Below are positions 26,168 through 35,579 of a stretch of DNA of 64,000 nt, piece by piece. The stretch is taken from positions 496,001 to 560,000 of the forward strand of contig CAVUIT010000014.1 in the NCBI GenBank assembly GCA_963741625.1. Direction: 5' to 3'. Positions within the stretch are counted from its first letter, which is position 1, and each line of letters opens with the position of its first letter. The stretch is from CAWBBA01 sp963741625. Its GTDB lineage: Bacteria > Desulfobacterota > Desulfomonilia > Desulfomonilales > Desulfomonilaceae. The position numbers and the translations under genes were made by a program. The notes under the pieces are model-generated. The model was not told where the DNA came from. It made no database searches and saw nothing but the letters and a program-made list of their open reading frames with translations.

Positions 26168-29100
26168 CTACGTGTTTTTCCGCGGAACCAGAGCCCCCAC
26201 AGGAGCGAGGACCAAATCCCGTGGGGACACCCCTGCCAGCACATCTTCGAGGCTTCGTGAGTTAGAAATTTCCTCCAGCCACTCCATTACATCGTGGTAC
26301 CGCGTCCCCAGGGCCCGGAGAGCGGCCATTTTCTGTTGAACGGAGGCACGTTCCTCGAAAATGAGATGAAAGAGCAATATTCCTTTGCTGTCGCCGGCTT
26401 CTTCGTCAAAGAGAGGGAGGAGCAATAAATTCTCGGTCCCCTCCGGCCCAGAACTCCAGACTGCCCGTTCAACCCTTAACGTGGTGCGTTTGCTACCCCC
26501 GGCCGGCCGAGGCTGATCATACCGTGAAGGCTTGCCTACACAGCTCCCGAATCGTTTGGACACTTGAATCCATGGAGTTTCCCCGCGTATACCCGCCGAC
26601 GCGCCGCGCACCGCTTGCACGATTTTGTAAAGCAGCCCGCCCTGTACCCCTAGAATTATGGGAGACACGGTGCGCAACAGTCGCCGATCCTGCTCTTTGA
26701 TGTGGCTGGACAGTACCGACAGCGCCTCGAGAGCGCTCAGCAGGACAGGCGGCAGCACTTCCTGCGGTCGAGAAATGCCCACAGTGACAGTTTTGGCCTG
26801 ATGCCGAATTGTATCAATAGGTCGGGTCATGTCTTCTATCGCCCGGTTGAGTACTACGATCCCTTCCTCGACTTCGTCTCTTGCCGCTTCACGCCCATGC
26901 GGGCTGTACTCGAGTCCCGTTGCGTACGTCGCCAGCGCAGCAACCGTAGAAGCGGGAAGCGAGGCGTTCATCTCCCCCGACCCTATAAGCTTCATGACCT
27001 TGCCCAACTTCGATCTCAACGCATCCGGGTCCCAACTTTCCGGCTCTTCCAGGACTTTGGCCAGCATAGATCGGACATTTCGGAGTTCCTCGGCACTGGC
27101 GTCTATAGCCTTGGCCGCGTAAAACCCCCACAAGTGTCCCGCTACGGTCGCCAGGACAAAGCCCAGACCCGCCCCTATTATCGGCAGTTCAATCAGTCGC
27201 TCCGCATGTTCCTTGAAGCGTGTCTCGCCACGGGCACACAACACCAGTGGCTTGCCGTTGTGGGCCTTGAAAATCGCCACCTCTTTTGCGGTGTCCTGCA
27301 CTAGCTGTTCCGGCAGATCGTTGGCCACTACTATAGTCAGCGGCTCTGTTGACAGATCAATGTGCTTCTTATCCTCTGTAAAATCGCAAGGAATCGATTT
27401 GTAACACAGCTCGCTGAGTTTAATTCTGATTTCATCAGCGGCAATCTTATTGGCTCCGTTTCCCACCACCGCCCAGTTTCGGCTGGTTGGTCCGTACTTT
27501 TCCGCGGCTTCCTTGATGGAGTGGCACTGCTCCAGCACCGATTCAATTTCCGCGGGGAGTTTCTCCAGTTCCTGAATTTCCTCGTAGATCTCTTCTTCTG
27601 AGAGGGTGCCAAATTCCTGAGCCAGCAATAGGGCCGTGAGTTTGCCGGCGGAAATCTGGGCATAGAACGCCTTGGTGGAGGCTACGGCCATTTCCACGTC
27701 GCGACCGTCGCTGGTATAAAGGTGAGAATTGGACTTGGACACAAGGGGCGAGTTGCGACGGTTCACAATGGCATGGACCCACGCGCCTTGCGAGCCGGCC
27801 ACGTCCACAGTGCGATTGGTGTCCGTGGTGGTGCCGCTCTGAGAAATCGCTATCAGCAGCATGTCTTCCAGCGGCTCTTCAGAAAGAAAGCCGGACATCT
27901 CCGAAGATTTGCGCCAGTCTACTGTAACACGAGATCCCGCAATCGCCCGTTCGATCAGGTGTGCGGCACCCATAGCTGCCACTGACGCGGTCCCCTGACC
28001 TATAACCATGATCCTCCTTACGGGAGGCAACGCGGTGTCCCTCAAGCGGCCCAAAAGGCCGCCGAAGCTTCCACGTCCCTCCTTGGAGAAATCAATTCGG
28101 CCGGCCACCTTTCGGTACTTGTGCTTGATGGTTTTCCTAATGCTGGACGGGGCTTCGTGTATTTCTTTTTCGAAATAGTAGTCGTACGAGCCGCGGAAAA
28201 TGTCTCGAGAATGAATGTAGATGGGTTCACTCTTGATGTCGAATGGTTGGCCGTCTTCCAAAAAGCGGCCTGTCATCAGGTCGGGGTCGGAAGCGCCCGC
28301 GGTAATGACAACCTGAGTGCCGCCGCGTTCGGTACCCGAAAGAGCGTATGACCTGCGAGTGCGTGCCGCAAGTCCATAGACCTCGGACGCAAGAATAAAA
28401 CCATCTTTGACTTTACCGAGAAAGAGGCTCTGTCCGCTCCCCTTCTCGCCCAGAAATAATTCTCGGGGGTACTGTGGGTGCTGCATGACGACGGCCAGAG
28501 ACCCCTCGCAGGAGTTCATGACACCGGCAAACCTCTCTTCGGGCGATTTGGCCGGATCCGTGCCGAGCCGATACAAGAGCGGCAAGATCTTGGTGTCTGT
28601 GGTGATGAAAGGGTCAATATCATACCCTTCGCCTCTCACCACGGCATCCATGAGGGTTTGATAGTTGTCTACGTCTCCATTTAGGACGAATTGTGCCCCT
28701 GTATCGTCAATCGTGCCCGGGTGATCCCGGCCCCTCAAACAGCCGTCAACGGGATGGCAGTTCGAAAGGCTGATAATTCCGTTTGAGGCCCATCGCGTGT
28801 GGGCTACGATGTTGATCTGCTCTGTCAAGCTTGCTATTTTCCACATCAATTGGTCGTCGTGAACGGCGCGCCTCAGACGGCTTGTGTTGTCCCCAAGCCT
28901 GCCGACGAGATTGGCAATCTTGTATATAAACGTGTATGAGATCCGGTCACTGGCCAGTTTTGTCGTGTTGGTAATTCTCTGGACACCATTTTTCATTCTT
29001 TCAGGGTCAAGTGGGACCGGTTGCGCATCCAGCCCCAAAACCGCGTCCAGATCAGAATCTTTGAACAGCAAACATTGGACAGTTATACCCGCAGAATCTC

Positions 29101-29596
29101 TGCCGCGAACTTCCAGACGGTCCACGTTCTCCATCACCTGTTCGATCGCCCAGGCCACAAAATGCCTGGCACGCCCGGATTCGGACTTTGCCAAGCCCTC
29201 CGGCAACAAATCTGTCGTCCGGGCTACGTTGCCAAGGACTTCCTTCGTGATTTGCCACAGGCAGTCACGCGCATCGTCCGCCAGTTGTTCAAGGGCATCG
29301 GTTCTTCCGTATGTTGCCGTTAGATCGGTGGTTCGCTTCAGTACGCCGTCGAGAAGCTCTGCAACGCGTTCCATCTTCGATAAGACGGCAGGCTGCTCCA
29401 CCAGTGCAATGTGACAGCCAAAGGACATCAGGTCGTCGAATCGGCTGACCAGCTCTTTGAGAGGCTTGTCAAAGTCTTCCCACCTGCCTGAGTCCCCTGA
29501 AAGGGCCTCCAAGTGGTTGAGGATACCGTCCAGCCAGGATAGATCAGGAACTTCCTGCCATCGGCCGTTGCTCATGAAGCCTGCTATTCCGCACAA
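26168..29596 (-). CDS. Giant GlmS-like protein: class II glutamine amidotransferase plus two SIS domains
   Basis: A 1142-residue relative of glucosamine-6-phosphate synthase (GlmS, about 610 residues). The TTG at 29594-29596 lies seven bases after AAAGGA and is followed by TGC, giving an N-terminal Cys nucleophile (M-CGIAGFM); an earlier ATG at 29644 would bury it. Amidotransferase motifs: HTRWASNG near residue 263 (about residue 71 in GlmS, so roughly 190 extra residues are inserted), LNGDVDNY, and TTDTKILPLL. The first SIS domain starts near 525 (VIGQGTASVAAMGAAHL; SQSGTTTDT), the second near 709 (VVGNGANKIAADEI; KLSELCY, EDKKHIDLS keeping the catalytic Glu and His). A 310-residue helical C-terminal extension replaces the usual short KSVTVE tail. 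It probably transfers amide nitrogen to a sugar phosphate, but the extensions suggest another substrate or control. Confidence 0.88.
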   Translation of the reverse strand: MCGIAGFMSNGRWQEVPDLSWLDGILNHLEALSGDSGRWEDFDKPLKELVSRFDDLMSFGCHIALVEQPAVLSKMERVAELLDGVLKRTTDLTATYGRTDALEQLADDARDCLWQITKEVLGNVARTTDLLPEGLAKSESGRARHFVAWAIEQVMENVDRLEVRGRDSAGITVQCLLFKDSDLDAVLGLDAQPVPLDPERMKNGVQRITNTTKLASDRISYTFIYKIANLVGRLGDNTSRLRRAVHDDQLMWKIASLTEQINIVAHTRWASNGIISLSNCHPVDGCLRGRDHPGTIDDTGAQFVLNGDVDNYQTLMDAVVRGEGYDIDPFITTDTKILPLLYRLGTDPAKSPEERFAGVMNSCEGSLAVVMQHPQYPRELFLGEKGSGQSLFLGKVKDGFILASEVYGLAARTRRSYALSGTERGGTQVVITAGASDPDLMTGRFLEDGQPFDIKSEPIYIHSRDIFRGSYDYYFEKEIHEAPSSIRKTIKHKYRKVAGRIDFSKEGRGSFGGLLGRLRDTALPPVRRIMVIGQGTASVAAMGAAHLIERAIAGSRVTVDWRKSSEMSGFLSEEPLEDMLLIAISQSGTTTDTNRTVDVAGSQGAWVHAIVNRRNSPLVSKSNSHLYTSDGRDVEMAVASTKAFYAQISAGKLTALLLAQEFGTLSEEEIYEEIQELEKLPAEIESVLEQCHSIKEAAEKYGPTSRNWAVVGNGANKIAADEIRIKLSELCYKSIPCDFTEDKKHIDLSTEPLTIVVANDLPEQLVQDTAKEVAIFKAHNGKPLVLCARGETRFKEHAERLIELPIIGAGLGFVLATVAGHLWGFYAAKAIDASAEELRNVRSMLAKVLEEPESWDPDALRSKLGKVMKLIGSGEMNASLPASTVAALATYATGLEYSPHGREAARDEVEEGIVVLNRAIEDMTRPIDTIRHQAKTVTVGISRPQEVLPPVLLSALEALSVLSSHIKEQDRRLLRTVSPIILGVQGGLLYKIVQAVRGASAGIRGETPWIQVSKRFGSCVGKPSRYDQPRPAGGSKRTTLRVERAVWSSGPEGTENLLLLPLFDEEAGDSKGILLFHLIFEERASVQQKMAALRALGTRYHDVMEWLEEISNSRSLEDVLAGVSPRDLVLAPVGALVPRKNT

Positions 29597-29691
29597 AGTG
29601 AGTTCCTTTCTGGTGACATGGCATGAAGAGCTTCCCACTCGCAATGCCGGTCAGTATAGCATGGACCCGCAGTGCTGAAAAAGTTACACCG

Positions 29692-30684
29692 TCATTTTAC
29701 GGGAGGAGAAATTTTCTGCGGGAGCGGGGTAGGTCTCGCTTCCATAGGCGAGGTCAGGGGCATGGGGCGGAACATTCCGTTGAGATCGGAGCTGGTGGAA
29801 GCGGAAACCAACCCCTCGGCTTTCAATTTTAACAGCCGTGCCCTCTTGGCGGCAGCGTCAGCCTTCAGGAAGGATGAATCGGATGCCAGCAACCGCCAGA
29901 CCGGCAGCTTCTCAAGCTCCTTCCTGGTCTGTACGGTGATGAGTCCCTTTCGTTCAAACTCCCTGAGCTTGACAAGCTGGTCGAAGGGAGATGCCTTGCG
30001 ATAATCCTGGTCCATAGCCAGCGCTTCAGAGACCAAGATGGCCTCGGTTGGCACCCAGTAATGCCGCCCCACCAATCCGGTGTCCCTCAGTTGCTTCAAG
30101 ATGTCCAACTCCTCCAGAGGGGACCCAGGATCGTGATTCTTCGCCCCGGTGATGGTGCTGCCCGCATAAAGGCCCGCGTAGGCCAGGGCCACCGACCAGT
30201 CCACGAGATTTTTTTCAGCAAGTTTTCCTAATATTTCCAGCTTCTTGTGTGGAGATCCTTTGAGGTAGGCCGTTTGACTCACCAAGTACTCCGCAAGCAA
30301 TATGCGGTTCAGGAAGTCTCTCGGGATCTTGATGTGGCTCAGTTGATGATCGTTTGCCAACTCCGCCCACCTCTTCAACCGTTCTAGCGGGTCGGCGGGT
30401 TCCCTCAAATATTGGTCTCCCCAATCCAGGACGACGTAGGCCACATCCGATTGCTTGATCCTGTTTGCTCGCAGCAGGTCCGCGACCAATCGCAGTTTCT
30501 GAATGGGATCCTTTCCTTTGAATTCCGAGGACTCGATGACCCCCGGTACGACATCAAAGACGTCAAAGGCTCGAGCCTGGGAACAAAAGAGTGCCAGTGA
30601 AAGAAGAACCACCGGAAAAACCAGGAACCTTGGGACGTTTCCGCCGGTATCCTTCAGATCCATTTTCTGAGTCAATTTTTCCAT
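29692..30684 (-). CDS. Secreted protein with six SHOCT-like repeats
   Basis: A 330-residue exported protein of unknown function. A signal peptide occupies residues 1-39 (FLVFPVVLLSLALFCSQARA). The mature part contains six spaced copies of a motif of the type [S/D]P-x-x-KL-x-x-L-x-x-L-x-x-x-x-L-[I/V]: for example DPIQKLRLVADLLRANRI, DPLERLKRWAELAND, SPHKKLEILGKLAEKNLV, SPLEELDILKQLRDTGLV, SPFDQLVKLREFERKGLI and the last, weaker, KRARLLKLKAEGLV. This is the pattern of SHOCT (short C-terminal domain) units, normally seen once at a C terminus, here in tandem. The tail is proline-rich. It starts at 30684 with GAGGC upstream and is likely co-directional with the membrane gene at 30744-32042 that precedes it by about 60 bases. 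Confidence 0.7.
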   Translation of the reverse strand: MEKLTQKMDLKDTGGNVPRFLVFPVVLLSLALFCSQARAFDVFDVVPGVIESSEFKGKDPIQKLRLVADLLRANRIKQSDVAYVVLDWGDQYLREPADPLERLKRWAELANDHQLSHIKIPRDFLNRILLAEYLVSQTAYLKGSPHKKLEILGKLAEKNLVDWSVALAYAGLYAGSTITGAKNHDPGSPLEELDILKQLRDTGLVGRHYWVPTEAILVSEALAMDQDYRKASPFDQLVKLREFERKGLITVQTRKELEKLPVWRLLASDSSFLKADAAAKRARLLKLKAEGLVSASTSSDLNGMFRPMPLTSPMEARPTPLPQKISPPVK

Positions 30685-30743
30685 ATCAAGGTGCCTCAGG
30701 TGACAAGAGCTGACGTGTCAGCTTACTATTTTCCCCGGCAAAC

Positions 30744-32042
30744 CTACCCAGAAACATGGAACCATACAAAATGACCGTAAGAAAGGACCAGCGCCATGAC
30801 AAGACCCGACACCAGGAAACCCACGTCCGGAATCTCAGCCAGGAACATCGCCAGCACAACAGTCAGCATGCAAAGCAGCCCCGCGGCGAGCGAAACCAGA
30901 GCCAGCGCACGATAAGATTGCCCACCCATTTTGACCAAGGCAATAATCTTGCCGGGACTGAATGCCGTCGCCACGTTTTGAGAGCTGCCCAAGACTACCA
31001 GAACGGCCGGTACCAGGAAAAGGGAGGCCGCGTAGACCAGCACGATCAGAGCCATAAGAATGTACCCGACTAAAGGCGCCGAATTCAAGAAGCAGGCTAT
31101 CATGCCGAGGACGAGAATTCCCACGGGAAGGAGAGAGCACACCACGACGACGAGCAAAATCTTGCCACCCTGGGCTACCATCTCTTTGGCCGCGCCAAAG
31201 TTCCAGTTAGGAGGCGGACTGGCCGGAGACTGGCTGCTGGACTGCATGAGAGTGCCCAGATACCCGTAAAGAATTATCCAGCCAATCAGGCTTACCGGCA
31301 ACCCCACCAGGAACTCAAACGACAACGCCGCACAGAGCACAAATGCAATCCCTGCAAATATGGCTAGCGCCTGCCAGCCGCCTCCCGAGACCGGATATTG
31401 AATGATAGCCGGCAACTCTTCGTAGAAAGGTGGTCCGGAAGGCTTGCCCTCCTCAGCGGCATCAGTAGTATCAATTAACGTCATCGACTCGAGGGGCCCC
31501 TTCTTCGAATCCCTTCGCAATTCCGGAAACAGCTCCCGGAAATTGGCGATTTCAGCGGCTTTGATCCAGGGCCGTTCTCCCATTCTGAGGGAGGTCTCAG
31601 CCGTTATATCTCCATCCCCTATCATGGTAACTATTTCGTCGTCGATAAACGGCCCCTTAACGATGTCGCCCGATAGAACGATCCATCGCCGGCTCTTGTC
31701 CTGTGCAGACGGGGGCTGTGCAGACGGCGGCTGTTCGGTGGCTTGACCGAAGAAATGCGGCTCCAGAGTGGGGGCACTCACTGATGACCCTTGGGCTCGG
31801 TCATCGTACGCGTCCGAATCCGGTAGCTGAGTGCGCTCAAACTCCGGCTCCGATTCCATCGTTGTCTGAAATGAGGGCGCAGGCGGAACGTCAGCTTCTG
31901 GAGATACGGACTTGATCCTGAGTTTGAGAACCTTGCCGCATTTCTTGCACTTGAAGCTAACAGGCTTGTCGGTTACGGGAATTTTGACCTTGTAGGATGA
32001 CCCGCAGCCGCTACATTTTATTCGTGCCTCTTTCTTTTCCAT
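30744..32042 (-). CDS. Zinc-ribbon, GYF-like and polytopic membrane protein
   Basis: A 432-residue three-part protein. An N-terminal zinc ribbon (CSGCGSSY near residue 10 and CKKCGKVL near 30) is followed by a disordered Pro/Ser/Glu linker (50-120). A GYF-like domain lies around 125-175 (SGDIVKGPF, DDEIVTMIGDGDIT, GERPWIKA). Five or six membrane helices occupy residues 230-430 (LAIFAGIAFVLCAALSFEFLV; LLVVVVCSLLPVGILVLG; IPDVGFLVSGLVMALVLS), like DUF4013-type proteins. Function unknown. The ribbon and GYF parts would lie in the cytosol. I chose the ATG at 32042; a start at 32072 would add ten residues. It has no clear promoter within the 440 bases upstream. Confidence 0.75.
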   Translation of the reverse strand: MEKKEARIKCSGCGSSYKVKIPVTDKPVSFKCKKCGKVLKLRIKSVSPEADVPPAPSFQTTMESEPEFERTQLPDSDAYDDRAQGSSVSAPTLEPHFFGQATEQPPSAQPPSAQDKSRRWIVLSGDIVKGPFIDDEIVTMIGDGDITAETSLRMGERPWIKAAEIANFRELFPELRRDSKKGPLESMTLIDTTDAAEEGKPSGPPFYEELPAIIQYPVSGGGWQALAIFAGIAFVLCAALSFEFLVGLPVSLIGWIILYGYLGTLMQSSSQSPASPPPNWNFGAAKEMVAQGGKILLVVVVCSLLPVGILVLGMIACFLNSAPLVGYILMALIVLVYAASLFLVPAVLVVLGSSQNVATAFSPGKIIALVKMGGQSYRALALVSLAAGLLCMLTVVLAMFLAEIPDVGFLVSGLVMALVLSYGHFVWFHVSG

Positions 32043-32515
32043 CGCCTTTCGAACCGTTTGAAACTCTTGCATCCATAGAAATAATCGGTTTGACGTTTTT
32101 CAGATCAATTTCCGGTCGCCGAATCTACGTGGTGCCCTCAAACTTAGGCGGGCCGTCGTTGAGGCCCGACTCAAGATCCACACTCAAAGAACGGGATCAG
32201 ATTTGACTCGACTCCACTCTGAAATTGGCAGAGCAGAGATTTCGCTAGCGGAGCCGATCTTAGAATAAAACTACGACCATTGGAAGAGATTTTTAGCGGG
32301 GAGCTCTTTCTCGACTTCCCGCACGCTGCGCTCGAGGAAAAATGGAGTCGTGGAACAGTGGTGTACCCTTGGAGTTTTGGTCCGGCCCATGTATGTTGTA
32401 GAGGCAGGCGAGTAAAGCCTGCGGCCCAGCAAGATCTGCGGCTGCAAGGCACAAATGAGTCTGGGGCAATCCCAGGCAGCCCATGAGCCCAGAGAACGCC
32501 CCATCGGAGGTGAAC
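32043..32515. other. Intergenic region between divergent genes
   Basis: About 470 bases between the minus-strand membrane gene and the plus-strand PHP gene. A short inverted repeat, GCAGGCGAGTAAAGCCTGC, lies around 32403. I see no convincing promoter or gene in it. Confidence 0.45.
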
Positions 32516-33175
32516 GTGATTGACTTTCACACTCATACCATTCTGAGTGACGGAGAGCTTATTGCAAGCGAACTGGTGCGTCGGGCCTGCAATATCGGAT
32601 ATCGAGCCATTGGTCTGGCAGACCACGCGGACGGATCCAACCTGGAATGGCTTGTCCCCAACCTGGTCAAAGTCGCTAGGGAACTGAACCGCCACCAGGA
32701 GACTTTCGTGATCCCCGGCGTTGAAATCACTCATGCGCCACCGGCCCAGATTTCAGAACTGGTTGACCAGGCCAGAAGACTTGGGGCAGTATTTGTTGTA
32801 GTCCACGGGGAATCTCCAGTCGAACCTGTCGCACCAGGGACAAATCTGGCGGGCATCAAGGCCGGCGCGGACATACTGGCCCATCCAGGCTTCATTACCC
32901 CCTCCGAGGCTCGGCTGGCTGCGGACAAAGGGGTCTTTCTGGAAATTACGGCCAGGGCCGGCCACAGCATGGCCAACGGCCACGTGGCGCGAACGGCCCT
33001 TGACCAGGGTGCCAGACTGGTAGTTGACACAGATTCCCACAGCCCCGGCGATCTCATTACCGGTGAAACCGCCCTCAGAGTTTTAGTCGGTGCGGGATTA
33101 ACTGAGGTCCAGGCGGGGCAAGTACTAGAAAATAACGAGGAACTTCTTGCAACCCTCCGGCGGCGATTCACTTGA
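32516..33175 (+). CDS. PHP-domain phosphoesterase (histidinol-phosphatase-like)
   Basis: A 219-residue metal-dependent PHP phosphoesterase. The first motif, HTHT near residue 5, is followed by DGELIASELV, LADHAD, the glutamate-containing PGVEITH, then HG (VVVHGE), ILAHPG, and the last TDSHSPGDL. These are all the metal-binding motifs of the PHP family used in histidinol phosphate, nucleotide or polymerase phosphoesterases. The GTG at 32516 with GGAGGT a few bases upstream opens MIDFHTHT, matching family starts better than the ATG at 32483. Substrate is uncertain; histidinol phosphate is a guess because no his gene is adjacent. It overlaps or abuts the following transglutaminase-like gene, so they probably form one transcript. 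Confidence 0.85.
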   Translation: MIDFHTHTILSDGELIASELVRRACNIGYRAIGLADHADGSNLEWLVPNLVKVARELNRHQETFVIPGVEITHAPPAQISELVDQARRLGAVFVVVHGESPVEPVAPGTNLAGIKAGADILAHPGFITPSEARLAADKGVFLEITARAGHSMANGHVARTALDQGARLVVDTDSHSPGDLITGETALRVLVGAGLTEVQAGQVLENNEELLATLRRRFT

Positions 33176-33177
33176 GA

Positions 33178-34764
33178 ATGGCCGGTGCGCGGGAAGGTCT
33201 GTCTCAGGAAGGCGCCATTTCGCGAGCTGCTCGCGTTCGTGAACTTTTTCGCCGTATGCCAAAGCAATCTTTTATGTTCTCTTTGCTGCGACGTTCAAAA
33301 TTACGTTTCAGTCCTCTCCTGACAGCCGCGATTGTCGGCGTCTGGATCGTGCTGATCGGTGTACTCCTTGCGGACCGCTATCTCCCCGGCGGCGCCACGG
33401 ATATCACGGAAGGTCTCCGGATTGCTCCTGCTGAAACAGATGACTGGTTCCTGATCCGAATCGGAGGCGCCTACTCCGGCTATGGTCGTTCGAGGCAATT
33501 CCGGCGTGACGATCACTGGACTTTGCGGGACGACCTGAGCATTTCCTTGAATCTTCAAGGTCAGATAAAGCCGATCCGCATCTTCACGGAATCTAATCTG
33601 GACGAGAACTTCCGACTGATTTCCTTTCGTTTGAAAGTATCATCAGGAATTATCTCATTCGAGCAAAAAGGCCATATGGAGGGGAGAGATCTCCTCCTTG
33701 AGATGCCGGCCTCCCAAGGCGGTGGCACCAAGCGGCTCAAGCTTTATGAAAGCCCCAGGATTTCGAGGTCACTGGGGTTGCCTGTTCCCTTGACAGGCTT
33801 ACAAGTGGGTGAAGAGATTCGCATGCCGATCTTCGATCCTATGGACGGCAACAAGTGGGACGCGGTGATTAAAGTCCTTGAAAAGGCAGACCTGGAATTA
33901 GGGGGAAAGAAGGTGGAGGCTTGGCGGGTGCGCGCCTCTTTGCGCACCCTGGACCTGACCATGTGGATAGACGATGAGGGCCGCCTCTTAAAAGGACGTA
34001 TGCCGTTAGGGATCACGGTCACGCGTTCAGACAAGGCTGAGATCATGAGAGAGATGCACGCGACGCGTGAGCTGCCCGACATGATTTCCCTCACGGCGGT
34101 CCCCCTGGAAGGTTCCATTCCGGAAAGAGATGACCTCAAGCTCGTGCGTCTTCAAATACAGGGCGGTAAGAATTGGCCGATCCCCAGCGACGACTTCCGT
34201 CAGACGTTGGAGAACTCCGAGATCGTGATTACCAAGGAGGCTTTTCCGGAGAGCACATACACCCTCCCCTGCAAGGACCCTAAAATGGAGGAGTACTTGA
34301 CTGCAACCAGGTTCATCCGGAGTGATAACGACGCGATAATTCAAAAGGCCAAAGAGATTGTGGGAGGCGAAAAAGATCCCGTCAAGGCGGCGGTTCTCAT
34401 CAACAAGTGGGTATTTAACTATCTGAAGAAAGTACCGACCCCTTCGGTTCCCGATGCATACACCATACTTCAGACAAAGCAAGGGGACTGCAACGAGCAT
34501 GCGGTCCTGGCGGTTGCTCTAGCACGGTCAGTGGGGCTTCCCGCGAAAATTGCAGTGGGCCTGATCCATGCCGACGATGGATTCTATTATCACGCCTGGG
34601 CTGTCTATTGGGCGGGCAAGAAATGGTTCACGGGGGATCCTCTGATGAACCGGCTCCCGGTAGGGCCTTCGTACGTTACTCTACTTTACGGAGATGTGGA
34701 CAAACACGTGAACGTAGTATCGTTCCTGGGGCAACTGAAACTGAAGGTTTTGGAGGCGAATTAA
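33178..34764 (+). CDS. Membrane-anchored transglutaminase-like protein
   Basis: Intact counterpart of the broken gene at 183-1677. One signal anchor (about residues 47-64; LTAAIVGVWIVLIGVLLADR) is followed by a beta-rich region with DxxW-containing strands (residues 80-330) and, near the C terminus, a transglutaminase core. The core contains WVFNYLKKVPTPS, then TKQGDCNEHAVLAVALARS with Cys438, YYHAWAVYW with the His and the TGDPL Asp. The enzyme should face the periplasm; activity on peptidoglycan peptides or on proteins is unknown. Its start is uncertain: ATG 33178, with ATGs at 33256 and 33274 as alternatives. It is followed after 35 bases by an ABC ATPase, and the paired arrangement may matter. 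Confidence 0.8.
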   Translation: MAGAREGLSQEGAISRAARVRELFRRMPKQSFMFSLLRRSKLRFSPLLTAAIVGVWIVLIGVLLADRYLPGGATDITEGLRIAPAETDDWFLIRIGGAYSGYGRSRQFRRDDHWTLRDDLSISLNLQGQIKPIRIFTESNLDENFRLISFRLKVSSGIISFEQKGHMEGRDLLLEMPASQGGGTKRLKLYESPRISRSLGLPVPLTGLQVGEEIRMPIFDPMDGNKWDAVIKVLEKADLELGGKKVEAWRVRASLRTLDLTMWIDDEGRLLKGRMPLGITVTRSDKAEIMREMHATRELPDMISLTAVPLEGSIPERDDLKLVRLQIQGGKNWPIPSDDFRQTLENSEIVITKEAFPESTYTLPCKDPKMEEYLTATRFIRSDNDAIIQKAKEIVGGEKDPVKAAVLINKWVFNYLKKVPTPSVPDAYTILQTKQGDCNEHAVLAVALARSVGLPAKIAVGLIHADDGFYYHAWAVYWAGKKWFTGDPLMNRLPVGPSYVTLLYGDVDKHVNVVSFLGQLKLKVLEAN

Positions 34765-34799
34765 TGTGGCAAATATGCGGCGAGGTGATTTGAAAGAAG

Positions 34800-35579
34800 A
34801 TGATTCGTATTGAAAACCTGACAAAAAGGTTCGGCAAGACCTTGGCCGTGGACCGAATAGATCTGCACGTCCCACCTGGAGAAGTCATGGGGTTTCTCGG
34901 GCCGAACGGGGCGGGAAAGACCACCACGATTCGCATGCTTGCCGGACTTATGAAGCCTGACACGGGGACCGTCATCCTCGGTGGTCACAACCTGGCGACG
35001 GAACCTGAGAAAGCGAAAGCAATCACGGGGTTTGTCCCTGACAGGCCATACCTTTACGAAAAGCTCACCGGTTGGGAGTTTCTTCAATTCAGTGCAGGAA
35101 TCTATGGCGTGGATCCCGGGGACCTTGAGAAGCTCGGGACACAGTATCTGGAGATGTTCGAACTGCTCGACTGGAAGCACGAGCTTATCGAGGGGTACTC
35201 ACACGGCATGAAGCAACGGCTTATCATCAGTGCCGCGCTGCTTCACCGCCCGAAGATTTTTATCATCGACGAACCAATGGTGGGATTGGATCCCAGAGGA
35301 GTTCGGTTGGTGAAGGACCTCTTCATGCAGATGGCTCGCAGCCGTGGGATGGCGGTATTCCTGTCAACACATACGCTTGCGGTGGCTGAAGAGATCTGCA
35401 CGATGATCACAATTATTCACAAGGGAAAGATCATTGCATCCGACACGCCGGCCAATATAAAGAACACCATCGCAAGGACAAAGGGCAACCTGGAAAAGGC
35501 CTTCTTGAAACTCACCGGGCACGAGGAGACGGAAGGGCTAAGAGGAAGCCTGGGCATGGTCGAAATGCCCCCCGAATAG
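34800..35579 (+). CDS. ABC transporter ATP-binding protein
   Basis: ABC-type ATPase of 259 residues, of the class that powers ABC-2-type export or lipid/antibiotic efflux. Motifs: Walker A GPNGAGKTTT near residue 38, a D-loop/signature stretch YSHGMKQR near 137, Walker B FIIDEPMVGLDP near 155-167, and the H-switch in LSTHTL near 190. The gene begins 35 bases after the transglutaminase-like gene and is probably co-transcribed. No permease follows; the next gene is sppA after about 325 bases, so its membrane partner lies elsewhere or the ATPase works with a non-transport complex. The ribosome site is weak (AAAGAAG). Confidence 0.88.
   Translation: MIRIENLTKRFGKTLAVDRIDLHVPPGEVMGFLGPNGAGKTTTIRMLAGLMKPDTGTVILGGHNLATEPEKAKAITGFVPDRPYLYEKLTGWEFLQFSAGIYGVDPGDLEKLGTQYLEMFELLDWKHELIEGYSHGMKQRLIISAALLHRPKIFIIDEPMVGLDPRGVRLVKDLFMQMARSRGMAVFLSTHTLAVAEEICTMITIIHKGKIIASDTPANIKNTIARTKGNLEKAFLKLTGHEETEGLRGSLGMVEMPPE

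Noticed and set aside
26287..29678. Numerous plus-strand ORFs across the SIS-domain gene
   Set aside because: They are shadows of a single 1142-residue gene with intact amidotransferase and SIS motifs.
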